Shown here: one piece after another, positions 15,610 to 23,833 of the stretch
Numbering within the stretch: position 1 is the first letter of the stretch
How the letters are laid out: each line of letters opens with the position of its first letter
Origin: Candidatus Saccharimonadota bacterium
GTDB taxonomy: Bacteria > Patescibacteriota > Saccharimonadia > Saccharimonadales > UBA4665
Length of the DNA stretch: 34,041 nucleotides
NCBI GenBank assembly: GCA_027315225.1
Contig: DAHUYJ010000010.1
Location: forward strand, 1-34,041
Direction: 5' to 3'
The notes under the pieces: generated by a model
Databases searched by the model: none
What the model saw: only the letters and a program-made list of their open reading frames with translations
Told to the model about the DNA's origin: nothing
Program-made: the position numbers and the translations under genes

Positions 15610-16638
15610 ATGCGGAAGGCGCGGCTGGCCTTAAGCGATGGCCAGTCCTTTGCCGGCCAGACGCCGGAATGGGTGGATGGGGAATTTGGCGGCGAAGTGG
15701 TCTTCAATACCGGTATGACCGGCTACGTGGAGTCATTGACCGATCCGTCCTACGCAAATCAGATCCTGGTCTTTACCTATCCGTTGATCGGCAACTACGG
15801 CGTGCAGCCCGAGGACACCGAGTCGGACAAGATTCAAGTCAGCGGTGTGGTTGTGAACGAAGCCGCGCTGGCAGCCAGCCACAGCGGTTCCCAGGCCACA
15901 CTTCTGGAGTGGCTCAAATCCCAAGACATCCCTATTCTGATTGGTGCCGATACTCGGGCTTTGACCAAGTACCTGCGTAGCCGCGGCACCATGCCCGGCG
16001 TGATTACTACGCGGATACGTCGGCCGGCTATGCCGAACCTCGCGCCAGCCCGGGTTACGATAGGGCAGCCGACTACCTACAACAAGGAACGTCGCAAAAA
16101 GATCGTTTTGGTAGACTGCGGGACTAAGGAAAATATCGTACGCTCGCTCAAGCAACTGCCCGTGCAAATAATCCGCGTGCCGCTCGATTACGATTATACG
16201 AATGATGACTATGACGGCGTCGTCCTGTCCAACGGCCCGGGCGACCCCACGGATTATCCGGAAACAATCGCCATCACCAAGAAGGCGCTCAGAGCCGGTA
16301 AACCGATGTTTGGTATTTGCCTGGGCACACAGATGATGGCACTGGCGGCCGGCGCCAAAACCTATAAATTACCGTACGGCCACCGCGGCCACAACCAGCC
16401 CTGCATCGAGACAGGCACCAAGCGCTGCTACATCACCAGCCAGAACCACGGCTACGCTATTGACGAAAAGTCGCTGCCCAAAGGTTGGGAAGTTTCATTC
16501 CGCAACCTTAACGACCAATCAGTCGAGGGCATCCGTCACCGCACCAAGCCGTTCTTTTCCGTGCAGTTCCATCCAGAAGCCGCGCCCGGCCCGACCGATA
16601 CGCAATGGCTGTTCGAAACCTTCAAGGAGTTGTTATGA
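15610..16638 (+). CDS. carA: Carbamoyl-phosphate synthase small (glutaminase) subunit
   Basis: Releases ammonia from glutamine for CarB. From ATG 15610 the protein has 342 residues and starts MRKARLALSDGQSFAG, the normal CarA N-terminus. The N-terminal domain has GGEVVFNTGMTGYVE; the glutaminase has GICLGTQ with Cys237, and QFHPEA with His321 and Glu323. The frame is open further upstream: ATG 15532, just after the -10, would add 26 unusual residues, and a TTG at 15514 lies within the promoter. No SD is well placed for 15610; an AAGGGG lies 14 bases away within the hairpin. Which start is used is therefore open. Stop overlaps carB as ATGA. Confidence 0.93.
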   Translation: MRKARLALSDGQSFAGQTPEWVDGEFGGEVVFNTGMTGYVESLTDPSYANQILVFTYPLIGNYGVQPEDTESDKIQVSGVVVNEAALAASHSGSQATLLEWLKSQDIPILIGADTRALTKYLRSRGTMPGVITTRIRRPAMPNLAPARVTIGQPTTYNKERRKKIVLVDCGTKENIVRSLKQLPVQIIRVPLDYDYTNDDYDGVVLSNGPGDPTDYPETIAITKKALRAGKPMFGICLGTQMMALAAGAKTYKLPYGHRGHNQPCIETGTKRCYITSQNHGYAIDEKSLPKGWEVSFRNLNDQSVEGIRHRTKPFFSVQFHPEAAPGPTDTQWLFETFKELL

Positions 16639-19600
16639 AGAAAATGGTCGTTAAAAAAGCAGTCATCCTCGGTTCCGGAGGCCTGCGCATCGGCCAGGCC
16701 GGCGAGTTCGATTATTCCGGCTCGCAGGCTATCAAAGCGCTAAAAGAAGAGGGCATCGAAACGATCCTCATTAACCCCAACATAGCTACAGTGCAAACCG
16801 ACCGGGACATGGCCGACCGGGTGTACTTTCAGCCGCTCAACAGCCAGACAGTGACACGCATCCTGGAGCGTGAACGGCCCGATATCGTCCTGCTCGGATT
16901 CGGCGGCCAGACCGCGCTCAATCTCGGTCTGGAGTTGCACGACAAAGGTGTCTTCAAGCGGCTCGGCATCCGGTTACCCGGCACGCCCATAGAGTCAATC
17001 AAAGCCACTGAGGATCGCGAACTATTCAAGGCCACGGTATCTCAGGTAGGTACCAAGACTGCCCGCAGCCAGCCCGTATACAGCGTGGAAGAGGCCTCGG
17101 CCGCCGCCAAAGATATCGGCTATCCCATTATGGTGCGTGCCGGTTACAGCCTGGGCGGACTAGGCTCCGGCCGCATCGATAACGACCAGGACCTGCGCCA
17201 AAAAGCCGGCGAGGCCTTTCGGGCGGTACCTCAGCTGCTCATCGAGGAGTTCTTAGTAGGCTGGAAAGAAATCGAGTACGAAGTGGTACGCGACGGGGCA
17301 GGCAATACTATAACCGTCTGCAATATGGAGAACCTCGATCCCATGGGCGTGCATACCGGGGAGAGTATCGTTGTTGCTCCCTCACAAACCCTGACGAACC
17401 GCGAATATCACCACTTGCGTGAAGTTGCCATAAAGACAATCAACCATCTGGGCATTATAGGCGAGTGCAACATACAGTACGCGCTTAATCCGGCAAACGG
17501 CGATTACCGGGTAATCGAAGTTAATGCCCGGCTCAGCCGCAGTAGCGCGCTGGCATCCAAGGCGACCGGCTACCCGTTGGCCTTCGTCGCCACCAAGTTA
17601 ATGCTTGGCCAGCGGCTTTCAGATATTACCAACACCGTTACTGGCAGCACCTCGGCGTTCTTTGAGCCGGCGCTCGATTATCTGGCCGTTAAGATACCAC
17701 GCTGGGACTTGTCTAAACTGAAGTCCAGCGACCACCACATAGGTTCGGAGATGAAAAGCGTTGGTGAAGTGATGGCACTAGGCCGCTCTTTCCCAGAGGC
17801 TCTGCAAAAAGCTATCCGCATGCTCAATACCGGTGCCCGCGGCCTGACCTCGCACCCGTATTCAATCAAAGACCCCCTAGACGAAGTACAACATGCTACC
17901 GACCGCCGCCTGTTCGCAATTTATGAAGCGTTCAAGCAGGGAAGCAGCGTTGCTAAGATCCACGAGCTGTCCAACATTGATAACTGGTTTCTGGAACACC
18001 TGGCGAACATCTGCCGGCTGGAAGCTGATATTCGCAAGCAGCCCCTGGACAAGGAGCTATTACGACAAGCCAAGCAAATGGGCTTTGCGGACCGCGTCAT
18101 CGCCGACCTGAAAGGATTGAAGGAAGAGTCCGTGCGTCGCAAGCGTCTGCAGCTTGGCATCCAGCCGGTCATTAAGCAAATCGACACCCTGGCCGGAGAG
18201 TTCGAAGCCTCAACCAACTATTTATATATGACGTATCACGGGGATGCCGACGATATCAGTCCGCTTGGCTCCAAGGCGGCAGTAGTGGTCGGCTCGGGAC
18301 CGTATTGTATCGGCTCGTCGGTTGAGTTCGACTGGTGCGCCGTCAATACCGGCAAAACGCTGCGCGGGCGCGGCTGGAAAACTATTATGGTGAACTCCAA
18401 CCCCGAGACCGTATCCACTGATTTCGACCATTCCGACCGGCTTTATTTTGAAGAATTGACGCTGGAGCGTTTGCAAGACATCGCCGATTACGAGAAACCG
18501 CACGGTATTGTAGTGTCGGTCGGCGGCCAGATTGCCAACAACCTGGCGCTGCCTCTCGGCAAAGCCGGCTATCCGATCCTGGGCACAGCGCCGGAGCAGA
18601 TCGACCGGGCAGAGAACAGGCAGAAGTTCTCAGCCATGCTGAACAGCTTGGGCATTGACCAGCCCGTCTGGGAGGAAGTCACAACCCTTGCCAAAGCCAA
18701 GGCCTTTGCGAGCAAGGTCGGCTATCCAGTTATCATACGGCCCTCATACGTCCTATCGGGAGGCGCCATGAACGTGGTTATTAATGAAAAAGAACTGGCC
18801 ATGTACCTGTCTGAGGCTGCCAATGTGTCGCCCGATCACCCGGTGGTCATTTCTCAGTTCATTACCAATTCCAAAGAGATAGAGATCGACGGCGTGGCGC
18901 ATAAGGGCAGACTACAGATCTATGCCATATCCGAACACATAGAGAACGCCGGTGTGCATTCCGGCGACGCCACAGTGGTGTTTCCCGCACAGCGCCTATA
19001 CCTTGAGACAGTACGCCGGGCAAAACTGATTACCAGGCAAATCATAAGCAACCTCAACATCACCGGGCCGTTTAACGTCCAGTTCATTGCCAAGGACAAC
19101 GACCTCAAAGTTATTGAATGCAATGTACGCGCGTCGCGGTCGTTCCCGTTCGTCTCCAAGGTCACCGGGCATAATTTCATCGCCATTGCCACCGAGTCGA
19201 TTCTGGGCAAAGACGCCAAAACCGAGTACAGGACGTTAGAGTACGATTACGTTGGCGTCAAAAGCCCGCAATTCTCTTACAATCGTCTGAAAGGCGCCGA
19301 TCCTGTCGCTGGCGTAGAGATGGCTTCTACCGGAGAAGTGGCCTGTTTCGGCGAAAATATTCAGGAAGCGTTTTATGCCTCCTGGCTGGCAACAGAACAA
19401 AAGGTCAAAGACCATGCCATATTCCTAAGTCTGCCGGACGAGCACAAGCATAAGTTCGTCGAGGAGGCGGCTGAGCTTGTCAAACAAGGCTGGACCGTAT
19501 TCAGCACCCCAGGCACCCACGCCTATATGAAAGCGCACGGCGTCAAGACCAGCTTGCTTCATAAGATTTCCGAAAAAACCGAGCCTAGCATTAAATCTGC

Positions 19601-19811
19601 CATTACCGGGCAGAAGATCAGCCTGGCCGTCAACGTTCCATCGTTTAATAACGATACGAAGGACGGGTACATTATCCGGCGCCTGGCTATCGACAGCCAT
19701 ATTCCGCTCATGACAAACGCCGAAACAGGCCGGTTGCTGCTGCGGTGTCTAGCAGACCCGTCGCTCACAAAGCGCGAGCCAAAAGCCTGGCAGGATTACG
19801 TGAAAACTTAA
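16635..19811 (+). CDS. carB: Carbamoyl-phosphate synthase large subunit
   Basis: Makes carbamoyl phosphate from ammonia, bicarbonate and two ATP. 1058 residues from ATG 16635, chosen because AAGGAG lies five bases upstream and the ATG overlaps the carA stop. Two ATP-grasp halves are present (first about 1-400; second from about 550, with VVVGSGPYCIGSSVEFDW), and the C-terminal allosteric domain has VFSTPGTHAY and VNVPS. The opening VILGSGGLRIGQAGEFDYSG and the following INPNIATVQT resemble CAD and Bacteroidetes CarB rather than E. coli (GAGPIVIGQACEFDYSG). Single locus with carA and pyrB, no sign of the arginine pathway. Confidence 0.97.
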   Translation: MKKMVVKKAVILGSGGLRIGQAGEFDYSGSQAIKALKEEGIETILINPNIATVQTDRDMADRVYFQPLNSQTVTRILERERPDIVLLGFGGQTALNLGLELHDKGVFKRLGIRLPGTPIESIKATEDRELFKATVSQVGTKTARSQPVYSVEEASAAAKDIGYPIMVRAGYSLGGLGSGRIDNDQDLRQKAGEAFRAVPQLLIEEFLVGWKEIEYEVVRDGAGNTITVCNMENLDPMGVHTGESIVVAPSQTLTNREYHHLREVAIKTINHLGIIGECNIQYALNPANGDYRVIEVNARLSRSSALASKATGYPLAFVATKLMLGQRLSDITNTVTGSTSAFFEPALDYLAVKIPRWDLSKLKSSDHHIGSEMKSVGEVMALGRSFPEALQKAIRMLNTGARGLTSHPYSIKDPLDEVQHATDRRLFAIYEAFKQGSSVAKIHELSNIDNWFLEHLANICRLEADIRKQPLDKELLRQAKQMGFADRVIADLKGLKEESVRRKRLQLGIQPVIKQIDTLAGEFEASTNYLYMTYHGDADDISPLGSKAAVVVGSGPYCIGSSVEFDWCAVNTGKTLRGRGWKTIMVNSNPETVSTDFDHSDRLYFEELTLERLQDIADYEKPHGIVVSVGGQIANNLALPLGKAGYPILGTAPEQIDRAENRQKFSAMLNSLGIDQPVWEEVTTLAKAKAFASKVGYPVIIRPSYVLSGGAMNVVINEKELAMYLSEAANVSPDHPVVISQFITNSKEIEIDGVAHKGRLQIYAISEHIENAGVHSGDATVVFPAQRLYLETVRRAKLITRQIISNLNITGPFNVQFIAKDNDLKVIECNVRASRSFPFVSKVTGHNFIAIATESILGKDAKTEYRTLEYDYVGVKSPQFSYNRLKGADPVAGVEMASTGEVACFGENIQEAFYASWLATEQKVKDHAIFLSLPDEHKHKFVEEAAELVKQGWTVFSTPGTHAYMKAHGVKTSLLHKISEKTEPSIKSAITGQKISLAVNVPSFNNDTKDGYIIRRLAIDSHIPLMTNAETGRLLLRCLADPSLTKREPKAWQDYVKT

Positions 19812-19825
19812 TGAAGGAGCATACT

Positions 19826-20737
19826 ATGGAACACGTACTATCAGTCCAGCAATTTGCCAATAAGGCTTTGCTGGACAAGCTTTTTGCCTCAGCCGCAAAG
19901 ATGCAAGCTCTCGATCCGACAAAGTACCCCAAAATATTGAAGCACCTGACACTGGCAACAGTTTTTTATGAGCCGAGCACCCGTACCCGCTTATCTTTCG
20001 AGACTGCCATCCAGAACCTTGGAGGCCAGCTCATAACCACCGAGAATGCCGCCCAGTTTTCATCAGCTATAAAAGGGGAGACTTTGGAAGACACGATTAA
20101 GGTCATCAACGCCTATGCTGATGGCATCGTTTTGCGCCATCCTGAAACCGGGGCTGCCAAGCGCGCCGCCGCGGTGTCGGGCGTACCTATAATCAACGCC
20201 GGCGACGGCATCGGCGAACATCCTACGCAAGGATTACTCGACACCTATACGGTACAACGCGCCAAAGTTAAAATAGACGGGCTTAAGATTGGTTTCGCAG
20301 GGGATCTGCTTTACGGCCGCACGTTGCACTCAGCATTGCAGCTGCTAGCGTTATATGACGTTGAGTTCTACTTCTTATCACCCCAGAGCCTGGGGCTGCC
20401 GGAGAAGTACCTCAAAGAACTCGACAAAAGAGACGTAACCTACCGCATACTCCACGATTGGGGCAAAGCACTGACGGAAGTCGACGTCCTATATATGACG
20501 CGCGTCCAAAAAGAGCGCTTCAAGTCGGCCGGCGACTACCAGGAAGTTAAGGATGACTTTATCCTCACACCGACGCTCGTTAAAAAGATGAAGAAAGACG
20601 CCATTATCCTGCATCCGCTGCCAAGGGTTAATGAAATACCGCCAGAGATCGACGACGACCCCCGCGCCCAATATTTCCAACAGGTCAGGAACGGCCTGTT
20701 CCTGCGTATGGCGCTGCTTGAGAGCATCTACAGATAA
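19826..20737 (+). CDS. pyrB: Aspartate carbamoyltransferase catalytic chain
   Basis: Condenses carbamoyl phosphate and aspartate. 303 residues from ATG 19826, which follows AAGGAG by six bases; an earlier in-frame ATG at 19811 overlaps the carB stop but lies before the SD. Motifs: STRTRLSF (51-58, carbamoyl-phosphate site), Lys83 of the flexible loop (AIKGETLED), HPTQGLLDTYT and HPLPRVNEI. No pyrI regulatory chain or pyrC is in the operon, so an unregulated trimer is likely. Third gene of carA-carB-pyrB. Confidence 0.95.
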   Translation: MEHVLSVQQFANKALLDKLFASAAKMQALDPTKYPKILKHLTLATVFYEPSTRTRLSFETAIQNLGGQLITTENAAQFSSAIKGETLEDTIKVINAYADGIVLRHPETGAAKRAAAVSGVPIINAGDGIGEHPTQGLLDTYTVQRAKVKIDGLKIGFAGDLLYGRTLHSALQLLALYDVEFYFLSPQSLGLPEKYLKELDKRDVTYRILHDWGKALTEVDVLYMTRVQKERFKSAGDYQEVKDDFILTPTLVKKMKKDAIILHPLPRVNEIPPEIDDDPRAQYFQQVRNGLFLRMALLESIYR

Positions 20738-20745
20738 TTTAAAGC

Positions 20746-20775
20746 TTGATTTTTACCGGGTGAGCCGTCTACACT
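20746..20775 (+). promoter_or_regulatory. Leaderless-type promoter of prs
   Basis: TTGATT (20746-20751), 18 bases, TACACT (20770-20775), then six bases to ATG 20782. RNA should start at the first base of the start codon. The -35 block GCTTGATT recurs before purA. Confidence 0.6.
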
Positions 20776-20781
20776 GATGAC

Positions 20782-21756
20782 ATGAATCATGTGGGAGGTC
20801 CACGGCCGACTCAGCTCATTACAGGTCGCGCCCATCCAGGGCTGGCTCAGGAAATCGCCGATTACATGGGCTTGAAGCTCAGCAACGTGCGTCTGAGCAA
20901 CTTCGCGAACGGCGAAATAAGTGTCCGTTTCAACGACTCCGCCAGAGGAAACGATATCTTCATCATCCAAACGCACGGCAAACGGGTGCACGAATCGATT
21001 TTTGAACAGTTGCTCATGATCGATGCCGCAAAACGTGCTTCGGCCCACAGCATCACCGCGGTTTGCCCGCTCCTCAGTTACGCCCGCCAGGACCGTAAAG
21101 CCGCCGGCCGCGAACCGATTGCCGCCCGCATGTTGGTCGATCTGCTGAGAGCTGCCGGGGCCGACCGTATCATGAGCGTCGACCTGCATTCCGGCCAAAC
21201 CCAGGGATTCTTCGACGGCCCGTTCGACCACTTGATCGCCATGCCACTATTCAAAGAGCATGTAAGGAAGCACTACGGCAAAGACCTGGTCTTCGTAGCG
21301 CCTGACGCCGGGCGGGTTAAGCTGGCCGAACGCTATAGCAGCAGTCTTGGCGCAGAAATCGCCATTATCCACAAACAGCGTTCCTTGGAAAAGCATAACA
21401 CCGTGGAGGCCAGGGACCTGATCGGCAAGGTACAGGGTCGTAATTGTGTGATCATAGATGACATGATAGATACCGCCGGAACGTTCTGCGCGGCCGCTGA
21501 TATGTTGCAAGAAAAGGGCGCGAAAGCGGTATACGGACTGGCTACCCATGGCATATTCTCTAAGGGTGCCCTGGAGCGCATTGAAGCTTCAGCGTTCAAG
21601 CGGGTTGCCGTAACCAACACCGTGCCTGTCGAGCTCAATGGCATCACCAAAAAAGTTGAGGTACTCTCAGTAGCCAAACTTATAGCACAGGCAATCCAGG
21701 CTGTAGTAAAAGGCCAGTCGCTTTCGGCCCTCTTTGAAGGCCAGAACCAGATCTAA
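20782..21756 (+). CDS. prs: Ribose-phosphate pyrophosphokinase (PRPP synthetase)
   Basis: Makes PRPP from ribose 5-phosphate and ATP. 324 residues, normal length. Visible: NFANGEISVRF, ITAVCPLLSYARQDRK with the SYARQDRK ATP-binding segment, VDLHSGQTQGFF (metal-binding His), VAPDAGRVKLAERY, and the ribose-phosphate loop VIIDDMIDTAGT. Sits just after the pyrimidine operon and before purA; its product feeds PurF and PyrE in this same window. No SD is present. A -10 six bases before the ATG predicts a leaderless mRNA independent of pyrB. Confidence 0.96.
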   Translation: MNHVGGPRPTQLITGRAHPGLAQEIADYMGLKLSNVRLSNFANGEISVRFNDSARGNDIFIIQTHGKRVHESIFEQLLMIDAAKRASAHSITAVCPLLSYARQDRKAAGREPIAARMLVDLLRAAGADRIMSVDLHSGQTQGFFDGPFDHLIAMPLFKEHVRKHYGKDLVFVAPDAGRVKLAERYSSSLGAEIAIIHKQRSLEKHNTVEARDLIGKVQGRNCVIIDDMIDTAGTFCAAADMLQEKGAKAVYGLATHGIFSKGALERIEASAFKRVAVTNTVPVELNGITKKVEVLSVAKLIAQAIQAVVKGQSLSALFEGQNQI

Positions 21757-21765
21757 GGAATTCGC

Positions 21766-21794
21766 TTGATTATTTAGGCAGCGCCGGGTATGCT
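21766..21794 (+). promoter_or_regulatory. Promoter of purA
   Basis: TTGATT (21766-21771), 17 bases, TATGCT (21789-21794), then nine bases to ATG 21804. RNA would start 0-3 bases before the ATG, so at most a few bases of leader and no SD. Shares GCTTGATT at the -35 with prs. Confidence 0.55.
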
Positions 21795-21803
21795 CTATCA
21801 GGT

Positions 21804-23117
21804 ATGTCTTTAGATGTGATTGTCGGTCTGCAAAGAGGTGACGAGGGCAAAGGCCGGTTTGTCGACCTGATGGCCGGTAATTATGACGTCATCGCCCGGG
21901 CTAATGGCGGCGCTAATGCCGGTCACACCGTTATACCAAAAAGCGGGCATGAGCCCCTAGCCTTGCACCAGGTTCCTTCAGGCGTAGCCTACCCGGGAAA
22001 GCTCAACATCATAGGCGGAGGCGTCTATCTGGACCCCCGGCGACTGAAAGAAGAGATGGAATCGATCCATGCCGCAGGCCTGGCGGTCACGCCCGATAAC
22101 CTGCGGATCAGCGAAGCGGCCCACTTGGTCCTGCCACACCATGTGTTACTGGACAACCTAAGGGAAGCTGGACAGAACGCGCAGGGAAGCACCAAAGCCG
22201 GCATCGCGTACGCTGCAGCTGATAAGTATTTGCGGGAAGGCGTTCGGCTGGAAACCATTGCCGAACCGAAAGTCCTTTTGGAAAGAGTCCTTGACGGCCT
22301 GCAAAAGGTAAACGCCTCGCTTCCATCCGCGGCACAGCGCCCCATAAAAGAGCTGGAGAATGAGGCTCGGGATTGGCTGGCAGAGGCTATTGATCTCAAA
22401 CCTTATCTTGACGATACGACCAGCCTGGTCAATGATCGGCTGAAAGCCGGCCAAAACGTACTGGCAGAGGGGGCCCAGGCTTTTTGGCTGGACATTAACC
22501 ACGGCATGTACCCGGCAGTTACATCGTCTTCTACGACAGTAATCGGCCTGCTTGACGGTTTAGGCGTAGCACCGAAGCACCTTGGCAAGGTCACCGGGGT
22601 GACAAAAGCCGTCAAGTCGCACGTCGGCGGCGGGCCCCTAGTGACCGAGGTGACCGACCAGCACCTGGCTGATACCGTTCGGGGGCCGCTCGGCAAAACC
22701 GATAGTGAGTACGGCGTCACCACCAAGCGCCCCCGCCGCATCGGCTATCCCGACCTGGTTGAATTAAGGAACGCCATTTTAGTGAATGGTGTCGACGAGT
22801 TGGCTATATCCAAGCTTGACCACGTATCCCGTTACGGCCCCGTGGTTCCGATAGCTACAAGCTATACTTACCGCGGCAAGCACCGTCTTACCGCCCCGCC
22901 TTCAGCGCGAGACTTGGCTGAATGCCAACCAAACTATAAGCGGCTTAAGACATGGAGCCAGGAGCTCAGCGATGTTCGCAGATACGAAGATCTGCCGCAG
23001 GCGGCGGTTGACTTCGTGCAACTATTTGAGACCGAGTTAGAGGTACCAGTTACCAAGATCGGCGTTGGCCCCTGGCGCAACCAGGTCATTCTCAGAAAAC
23101 CAAACGCACATGGTTAG
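21804..23117 (+). CDS. purA: Adenylosuccinate synthetase, divergent form
   Basis: GTP-dependent joining of aspartate to IMP, the first committed AMP step. 437 residues, normal length. The P-loop region reads VGLQRGDEGKGR (7-18) where most PurA have GAQWGDEGKGK: Asp13 (catalytic base) and Lys16 are kept, Trp is Arg. GGANAGHTV holds His41. EGAQAFWLDINHGMYPAVTS and EYGVTTKRPRRIGYPDLVEL are clear PurA segments, but the IMP loop (GSTKAGIAYAAADKY) departs from GTTGRGIGPAYEDK. Asp13 argues against the phage PurZ type. Monocistronic, with a near-leaderless promoter. Confidence 0.92.
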   Translation: MSLDVIVGLQRGDEGKGRFVDLMAGNYDVIARANGGANAGHTVIPKSGHEPLALHQVPSGVAYPGKLNIIGGGVYLDPRRLKEEMESIHAAGLAVTPDNLRISEAAHLVLPHHVLLDNLREAGQNAQGSTKAGIAYAAADKYLREGVRLETIAEPKVLLERVLDGLQKVNASLPSAAQRPIKELENEARDWLAEAIDLKPYLDDTTSLVNDRLKAGQNVLAEGAQAFWLDINHGMYPAVTSSSTTVIGLLDGLGVAPKHLGKVTGVTKAVKSHVGGGPLVTEVTDQHLADTVRGPLGKTDSEYGVTTKRPRRIGYPDLVELRNAILVNGVDELAISKLDHVSRYGPVVPIATSYTYRGKHRLTAPPSARDLAECQPNYKRLKTWSQELSDVRRYEDLPQAAVDFVQLFETELEVPVTKIGVGPWRNQVILRKPNAHG

Positions 23118-23143
23118 CGCTGTGTCAGGCCAGCACCTGTTTT

Positions 23144-23152
23144 TGCTATAGT
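23144..23152 (+). promoter_or_regulatory. Extended -10 of pgl-zwf, leaderless type
   Basis: TGCTATAGT: TATAGT (23147-23152) with upstream TG, then six bases to ATG 23159. RNA should begin at the ATG. No convincing -35, as is usual for extended -10 promoters. Confidence 0.6.
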
Positions 23153-23158
23153 TAAGGT

Positions 23159-23833
23159 ATGCGGTACATTCCGACAACCGGCTGGGAAGACGGTATGGCT
23201 GATTTGACAAAGCGATTGCTGCGCGACCTTGCTGACGGCAAGCGTGTACTCTGGCTGGTCAGCGGCGGATCCAACATACCGGTTAGCGCCCAGATTATGG
23301 GCAATATTTCCCCCCGGCTGCAGCAGAAACTCAGTATCATGCTGGCTGACGAACGTTATGGCGTGCCAGACCATATAGACTCCAACTGGGACCAATTGCT
23401 GCGGGGCGGCTTTCGGAGCAGAAAAGCGAAGTTGTTGCCGGTGCTTAAGGCCGGCCTGAATTTCGAGCAAACCGTAAACAGGTATGAAAAGCTGGCCAAG
23501 CAGGCTTTTAGCAATAGCGATAGCATCGTTGCCCAGTTGGGCATCGGCGAATCCGGCAGCATTGCCGGCATTTTGCCGGATTCTCCAGCCACAGAAGAAA
23601 CCAAATCATGGGTTGTCGGTTACCAAAGCACACCTTTCTTGCGCCTGACCTTGAGTTTTATGGCCTTTCGCCATATCAGCGCGGCCTACGCGTTTGCTTT
23701 CGGCAGCATGAAGCACCTAACCTTAACCAGCTTACGTAACCGGTCGTTGCTGCTTGTAGAGCAGCCCGCGCAAATCCTGAAACAATTGCCGGAAGCATAT
23801 GTTTACAGTGATCAGTTTGGGGCTGGCGTATGA
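23159..23833 (+). CDS. pgl: 6-phosphogluconolactonase-like protein
   Basis: Likely hydrolyses 6-phosphogluconolactone made by the downstream Zwf. 224 residues, within the SugarIsomerase / NagB-like family. Visible: VSGGSNIP (35-41, phosphate loop) and LADERYGVPDHIDSNW (62-77, matching DER..P..D.DSN). The third motif, usually GxGxDGHTASLFP, reads GIGESGSIAGILP (128-140): the Asp is Glu131 or Ser132 and the catalytic His is Ser134. The enzyme may therefore be altered or inactive as a lactonase; context with zwf still favours this role. The start has no SD; an extended -10 lies just before it. Stop overlaps zwf as ATGA. Confidence 0.8.
   Translation: MRYIPTTGWEDGMADLTKRLLRDLADGKRVLWLVSGGSNIPVSAQIMGNISPRLQQKLSIMLADERYGVPDHIDSNWDQLLRGGFRSRKAKLLPVLKAGLNFEQTVNRYEKLAKQAFSNSDSIVAQLGIGESGSIAGILPDSPATEETKSWVVGYQSTPFLRLTLSFMAFRHISAAYAFAFGSMKHLTLTSLRNRSLLLVEQPAQILKQLPEAYVYSDQFGAGV

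Noticed and set aside
21804-23117. Phage-type PurZ (2-aminoadenylosuccinate synthetase)
   Set aside because: The catalytic Asp13 in GDEGKG is kept, whereas PurZ has a different residue there, and the context is ordinary purine synthesis.
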